A DNA stretch of 64,000 bases, from contig JACKLJ010000001.1 of assembly GCA_024235955.1 (NCBI GenBank), positions 372,001 to 436,000 of the forward strand. The letters are read 5' to 3'. Each line of letters opens with the position of its first letter. The first letter of the stretch is position 1. Shown here in pieces: positions 60,362-64,000 of this stretch. The notes beneath the pieces are model-generated. The model did not search any database. It was not told the origin of the DNA and worked only from the letters and a program-made list of their open reading frames with translations. Origin of the DNA: Burkholderiaceae bacterium. Lineage in GTDB: Bacteria > Pseudomonadota > Gammaproteobacteria > Burkholderiales > Burkholderiaceae_C. The position numbers and the translations under genes are program-made.

Positions 60362-61375
60362 TCAAGCCGGGTAGAAGTTGCGGTACCAATCGACGAAGCG
60401 TGCCACACCTTCGTGCACCGGTGTTGACGGGGCAAAGCCCACCCACGCCGCCAGCGCCGAGCAATCGGCGGCGGTGCTGTGCATGTCGCCCGGCTGGATG
60501 GGCAGCAGGCGCTTGTCGGCAGGGCGGCCCAGCGCCTCCTCGAGCGCGGTGATGTAGTTCATCAGCACCGTGGGTGCGCTGTTGCCGATGTTGAAGATGC
60601 GGTAGGGCGCGCTGCTGGTGCCGGGGTTGGGCGCCAGCGGGTCGTAGCCGGGGTCGGGCGTGGCCGGTTTGTCGAGCACGCGCAGCACGCCTTCCGCGAT
60701 GTCGTCGATGTAGGTGAAGTCGCGCACCAGCTGGCCGTTGCCGTAGACCTCGATCGTCTCGCCGGCCAGCATGGCACGGGTGAACTTGAACAGCGCCATG
60801 TCCGGCCGGCCCCAGGGGCCGTAGACGGTGAAGAAGCGCAGCCCGGTGGTCGGCAGGCCGTAGAGGTGGGCATAGGTGTGCGCCATCACCTCATTGGCTT
60901 TCTTGGTGGCGGCGTAGTAGCTGATCGGGTGGTCCACCGCGTCGCGCTCGCAAAACGGCAGTTTGGCGTTGCCGCCGTACACGCTGGAGCTGCTGGCGAA
61001 CACCAGGTGCGCCACGCCCTGTGTGCGGCAGCCCTGCAGGATGTTGGCGAAGCCGAGCAGGTTGCTGTCGGTGTAGTCGTCCGGCTGCTCCAGCGAATAG
61101 CGCACGCCGGCCTGCGCCGCCAGGTGCAGCACGCGCACGGGCCGCACGCGCGCGAACAGCGCGGCCAGGCTGGCGCGGTCGGCCACGTCGAGGCGCTCGA
61201 AGCTGAAGCGCGGGTGCGGCGTGAGGCGCGCCAGCCGCGCCTCCTTCAGCGCCGGGTCGTAATAGGCGTTCAGGTTGTCGATGCCGACCACGGTTTCGCC
61301 GCGCGCCAGCAGGCGCTCGGCGCAGTGCATGCCGACGAAGCCGGCGCAGCCGGTGACGAGGATCGGGCCGTTCAT
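60362..61375 (-). CDS. UDP-glucuronate 4-epimerase-type NAD-dependent epimerase
   Basis: The 337-residue short-chain dehydrogenase has the NAD site ILVTGCAGFVGMHCAERLLA, catalytic SSSSVYG and YYAATKKANE (YxxxK), and TGLRFFTVYGPWGRPDMALF. Its best match is the UDP-glucuronate 4-epimerase group (Gla/LspL type), giving UDP-galacturonate; a UDP-glucose 4-epimerase-like function is the alternative. It lies 4 nt upstream of ugd and overlaps the glycosyltransferase gene by 4 nt (ATGA), so all are one operon. Confidence 0.88.
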   Translation of the reverse strand: MNGPILVTGCAGFVGMHCAERLLARGETVVGIDNLNAYYDPALKEARLARLTPHPRFSFERLDVADRASLAALFARVRPVRVLHLAAQAGVRYSLEQPDDYTDSNLLGFANILQGCRTQGVAHLVFASSSSVYGGNAKLPFCERDAVDHPISYYAATKKANEVMAHTYAHLYGLPTTGLRFFTVYGPWGRPDMALFKFTRAMLAGETIEVYGNGQLVRDFTYIDDIAEGVLRVLDKPATPDPGYDPLAPNPGTSSAPYRIFNIGNSAPTVLMNYITALEEALGRPADKRLLPIQPGDMHSTAADCSALAAWVGFAPSTPVHEGVARFVDWYRNFYPA

Positions 61376-62925
61376 GGCTGGCGGGTGGGTGGGTGCCATA
61401 GGTAGTCGTAATGCGCCGGCGCGGCGGCTTCGCGGACCATGTGGAAGGGCAGCTCGATGCTGCGCGTGCCCTGGGCCGCGCTGCCGGCCGGCAGCGCCTT
61501 GAGCGTGTCGGTCCACCAGGTGGGATCGAGCCGGTCGGCGCGCGAGACGATCAGCCAGCCGCCGCCCGGCCGCGCGACCTTGGTGAGAAAGTCGTCGATG
61601 CAGGGCGCGGGCGGCTCGTGCTCGCCGCAGGCGTCGACGGTGGCCAGCGGGAAGCGTGTGCGCAGCGCGCCGGCCAGCATGTGGTCGGCGCCGAGGATGG
61701 GGCTGGTGCCGTCGTAGCCGGCCTGGCGCAGGGCGATACCGAGTTCGGCGATGGGGTGGTTCAGCTCGTCCGGGGTCTTGTCGCGCGCGGCCAGCCAGGG
61801 CCGCATGCCGGCCACCAGCACGGTCAGCAGGGCGAAGCCGACGATGGCCCAGGTCATGCGGCGCCCGCCCCGAAGCGTGTCCAGCCAGGGCCGCGCGGCC
61901 ATGGCGATGAGCGGAAAGCCGCACATCAGCGGCAGCAGCCAGCGGTCGCGAAAGCTGGTCACGTGGGCCACCAGCACCATGCCGATCAGCGGCAGCGTGA
62001 CCACCATCAGGTAGCGCCAGCCCACCTGCGCCAGCCAGCGCGTGCGTGTGGCGGCGGCATCCGCGTCGGCGTCGGGCGGCCGGCGCCACCAGGCGCCGCC
62101 GAAGGCCGCCAGCGCCGCCAGCGCCCACAGCAGTACCGAGCCGAACCAGGCGATCGCCAGCTCGCGCAGGCCAGTGGCCAGCGGCGAGCGCCCGCCCATC
62201 TCCATCTTGCGCAGCGTGCCGTCGCTGGCTTGCTGCAGGTGGCCGAGCAGCCACAGGCCATGCGGCAGCACCACCAGCAGCGCCACCAGTGGCGTCCACC
62301 ACCAGCCGCGTGCCAGCAGGGCGCGGCGGGCCTCGGGCATGCTGAGCGCGGCCAGCAGCAGCGCGCCGGCGAACAGCGCGAAGTTGTACTTGGCCAGCAT
62401 GCCCAGCCCACAGAACAGGCCGAGCCAGGCGAAATCGGCCTGGCGCCGGTGCCGCACGATGCGCACCAGCATCCACCAGGCGCCGCAGGCCATGGTGGTG
62501 ACCAGGATGGTGTGGGTCTGGTCGCGGATGGAGAACCAGCCCAGCGACGGGATCAGCACCATGCCGGCCGAGGCCCAGAACGCGGCGCGCGGGGGCAGCA
62601 CCTCGCGCGCGGCCAGCCACATGAGGGCGTAGGTCAGCGCCAGCAGCGTCTGCTTGAGCGCCGCCAGCGCCAGCACGCCGGGGCCCAGCAGGGCGTTCGC
62701 GCCCCATTGCAGCCAGGTGTAAAGCGGTGGCTGCGTGCCGTAGCCCGGCAGCAGCTGCTGCGACCAGATCATCTGCTCGGCCTCATCCCACTTGAGGGCG
62801 CTGGACACGCCCACGCGCGTCGCCACATGGGCGGCGGCGATCAGGGCGAACCACAGCAGCGGGTGCGCCACCGGCCAGGCCAGCGAACGCTCGGGCGGCG
62901 GGGCGGAAAGCACGGCGGAAGTCAT
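61372..62925 (-). CDS. ArnT/Rgt-like polytopic glycosyltransferase (GT39/GT83 type)
   Basis: The 517-residue integral membrane protein has about eleven to twelve hydrophobic helices. The first extracytoplasmic loop has the acidic motif KWDEAEQMIWSQQLLPGYG, the metal/sugar-donor site of polyprenyl-phosphate-dependent glycosyltransferases, followed by QPPLYTWLQWG. A C-terminal soluble domain contains ILGADHMLAGAL and GEHEPPAPCIDDFL. Such enzymes transfer a sugar from a polyprenyl phosphate to lipid A, LPS or protein. Coupled to the epimerase and ugd genes, a galacturonate donor is plausible. The start at 62925 is taken over an upstream extension. Confidence 0.85.
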   Translation of the reverse strand: MTSAVLSAPPPERSLAWPVAHPLLWFALIAAAHVATRVGVSSALKWDEAEQMIWSQQLLPGYGTQPPLYTWLQWGANALLGPGVLALAALKQTLLALTYALMWLAAREVLPPRAAFWASAGMVLIPSLGWFSIRDQTHTILVTTMACGAWWMLVRIVRHRRQADFAWLGLFCGLGMLAKYNFALFAGALLLAALSMPEARRALLARGWWWTPLVALLVVLPHGLWLLGHLQQASDGTLRKMEMGGRSPLATGLRELAIAWFGSVLLWALAALAAFGGAWWRRPPDADADAAATRTRWLAQVGWRYLMVVTLPLIGMVLVAHVTSFRDRWLLPLMCGFPLIAMAARPWLDTLRGGRRMTWAIVGFALLTVLVAGMRPWLAARDKTPDELNHPIAELGIALRQAGYDGTSPILGADHMLAGALRTRFPLATVDACGEHEPPAPCIDDFLTKVARPGGGWLIVSRADRLDPTWWTDTLKALPAGSAAQGTRSIELPFHMVREAAAPAHYDYLWHPPTRQP

Positions 62926-63011
62926 CGGGCGGGGGGAGGACGGCGGCTGGGGCGCTTGCACGGCCCAAGGCACAATGGCACGGGCATTATCCCTGCCCCC
63001 AGCACCGCGAC

Positions 63012-64000
63012 ATGACCGACGCTTCACCCGCCGCCAGCGCGCCCGACGTTTCCATCGTCGTGCCGATCTACAACGAGTTCGACAACCTGCCCGACCTGGT
63101 GGACCGCATCGACGAGGCGATGCGCGCGCAGCCGCTGTCCTTCGAGCTGCTGGCGGTGGACGACGGCTCCACCGACGGCAGCCGCCAGCGCCTGCGCGAG
63201 TTGGCCGCCACCCGGCCCTGGCTGCGCGCGGTGCTGCTGGCGCGCAACTACGGCCAGTCGAGCGCGCTGCAGGCGGGGTTCGACCGCGTGCGCGGCCGCT
63301 ACGTGGTCACGCTCGACGCCGACCTGCAGAACGAGCCGCAGGACATCCCGCTGCTGCTGCAGCGCCTGGAGACCGACCCGGACGTGGACATGGTGTCCGG
63401 CTGGCGCAAGGACCGGCAGGACGCCGAGCTGTCGCGCAAGCTGCCCTCGCGCATCGCCAACCGGCTGATCTCGCGCGCCACCGGCGTGCACCTGCACGAC
63501 TACGGCTGCGCGCTCAAGGCCTACCGGCGGCCGATCATCGACCGCATCCGCCTGTACGGCGAGCTGCACCGCTTCATCCCCTCGCTGGCCAAGGAGGCGG
63601 GCGCGCGCATCACCGAGGTGCCGGTGCGCCACCACGCGCGCACGCGCGGGGTGTCCAAGTACGGTATCGACCGCACCTTCCGCGTGATCCTGGATCTGAT
63701 CCTGATCGTGTTCTTCATGCGCTACCGCCAGCGCCCGCTGCACGCCTTCGGCGGCCTGGGCCTGTGGCTGATGGCGCCGGGCGGGCTGATCATGCTGTGG
63801 CTGCTGCTGCAGAAGCTGATGGGTCACGACATCGGTGGCCGGCCGCTGCTGCTGGCTGGCGTGATGCTGCTGCTCATGGGCATGCAGCTGATCGTGGCCG
63901 GTCTGGTGGGCGAGCTGCTGATCCGCGTGTACCACGAAGCCGGCGGCGCGCCGCAGTTCCATGCCGAGGAGGTGCGGCCGGATTCTGAGCAAAATCGGCC
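63012..64000 (+). CDS. Glycosyltransferase family 2, polyprenyl-phosphate type, cut by the window end
   Basis: The visible 329 codons give the GT2 catalytic domain (SIVVPIYNEFDNLPDLVDRI, DDGSTDGS, DADLQNEP with the DXD-like motif) then two C-terminal membrane helices (LGLWLMAPGGLIMLWLLLQK and LLLLMGMQLIVAGLVGELL). This resembles ArnC, DPM1 and the dodecaprenyl-phosphate galacturonate synthase RgtE. It would load the sugar on a lipid carrier used by the divergent glycosyltransferase. The ATG lies 86 nt from that gene. Reading frame continues through the start of a family A repeat at the window end; no stop codon is in view. Confidence 0.88.
   Translation, partial: MTDASPAASAPDVSIVVPIYNEFDNLPDLVDRIDEAMRAQPLSFELLAVDDGSTDGSRQRLRELAATRPWLRAVLLARNYGQSSALQAGFDRVRGRYVVTLDADLQNEPQDIPLLLQRLETDPDVDMVSGWRKDRQDAELSRKLPSRIANRLISRATGVHLHDYGCALKAYRRPIIDRIRLYGELHRFIPSLAKEAGARITEVPVRHHARTRGVSKYGIDRTFRVILDLILIVFFMRYRQRPLHAFGGLGLWLMAPGGLIMLWLLLQKLMGHDIGGRPLLLAGVMLLLMGMQLIVAGLVGELLIRVYHEAGGAPQFHAEEVRPDSEQNR
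63980..64000 (+). repeat. Family A repeat, copy 13, cut by the window end
   Basis: GATTCTGAGCAAAATCGGCC matches the leading end of the repeat (compare TTTCAAGCAAAATCGGG at 17185). It is translated as DSEQNR at the end of the glycosyltransferase. Confidence 0.6.

Overview
The window is a stretch of high-G+C chromosome from a betaproteobacterium, most likely order Burkholderiales, family Comamonadaceae (Acidovorax/Hydrogenophaga/Ottowia-like). The evidence is infA lying between secY and rpmJ, a recG-oxyR-ubiA neighbourhood, TctCBA/TctDE tricarboxylate genes, a NahR/NagR-type regulator beside a salicylate-5-hydroxylase-like oxygenase, and several dispersed short repeats. No database was searched; the assignment is by recognition.

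Layout. 0.1-3.3 kb: an MFS-acyltransferase fusion and a sterol-desaturase-like membrane hydroxylase. 3.4-5.9 kb (minus): tgt and a TPR-methyltransferase. 6.1-9.3 kb: a LysR regulator divergent from a three-gene Rieske oxygenase operon. 9.4-18.1 kb: a HAMP membrane protein, queA, recG, a lipoprotein, an acid phosphatase, oxyR, a PAP2 phosphatase and ubiA. 18.1-18.9 kb: a gene-free island of stacked repeats. 18.9-23.2 kb: proC, glpK, glpD. 23.2-32.5 kb: the spc and alpha ribosomal-protein operons from rplN to rplQ with secY, infA and rpoA, started by a strong promoter and followed by an initiator tRNA gene and a terminator. 32.5-40.4 kb: a Rep helicase, an auxin-efflux-type carrier, priA and hemE, with two DnaA boxes between priA and hemE. 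40.5-47.9 kb: tctDE-tctCBA (minus), divergent from a methylisocitrate-lyase-family gene and a PrpF-family isomerase. 48-55 kb: a DUF1328 peptide, a PheC-like lipoprotein, an amidase, metY, a CoA-binding protein and a PatZ-type lysine acetyltransferase. 55-59 kb: a thioesterase, an acyl-CoA dehydrogenase and an amidase-signature enzyme. 59-64 kb: ugd, a UDP-uronate epimerase, an ArnT/Rgt-like glycosyltransferase and a divergent polyprenyl-phosphate glycosyltransferase (cut by the window end), together a plausible uronic-acid lipid A/LPS modification set.

Most of the unusual signal is in dispersed repeats. Family A (about 65 nt, 13 clear copies) lies mostly between genes, but two copies sit in frame inside the conserved enzymes glpK and hemE. 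Family B (about 110 nt, 4 copies) always starts directly after a stop codon and always in the orientation of the upstream gene. Family C is a stem-loop, and family D begins with a perfect 14-bp hairpin. None of these repeats occurs inside the ribosomal-protein block. A partial duplication of the oxyR 5' end creates an upstream ORF that ends in an ATGA overlap with the oxyR start.
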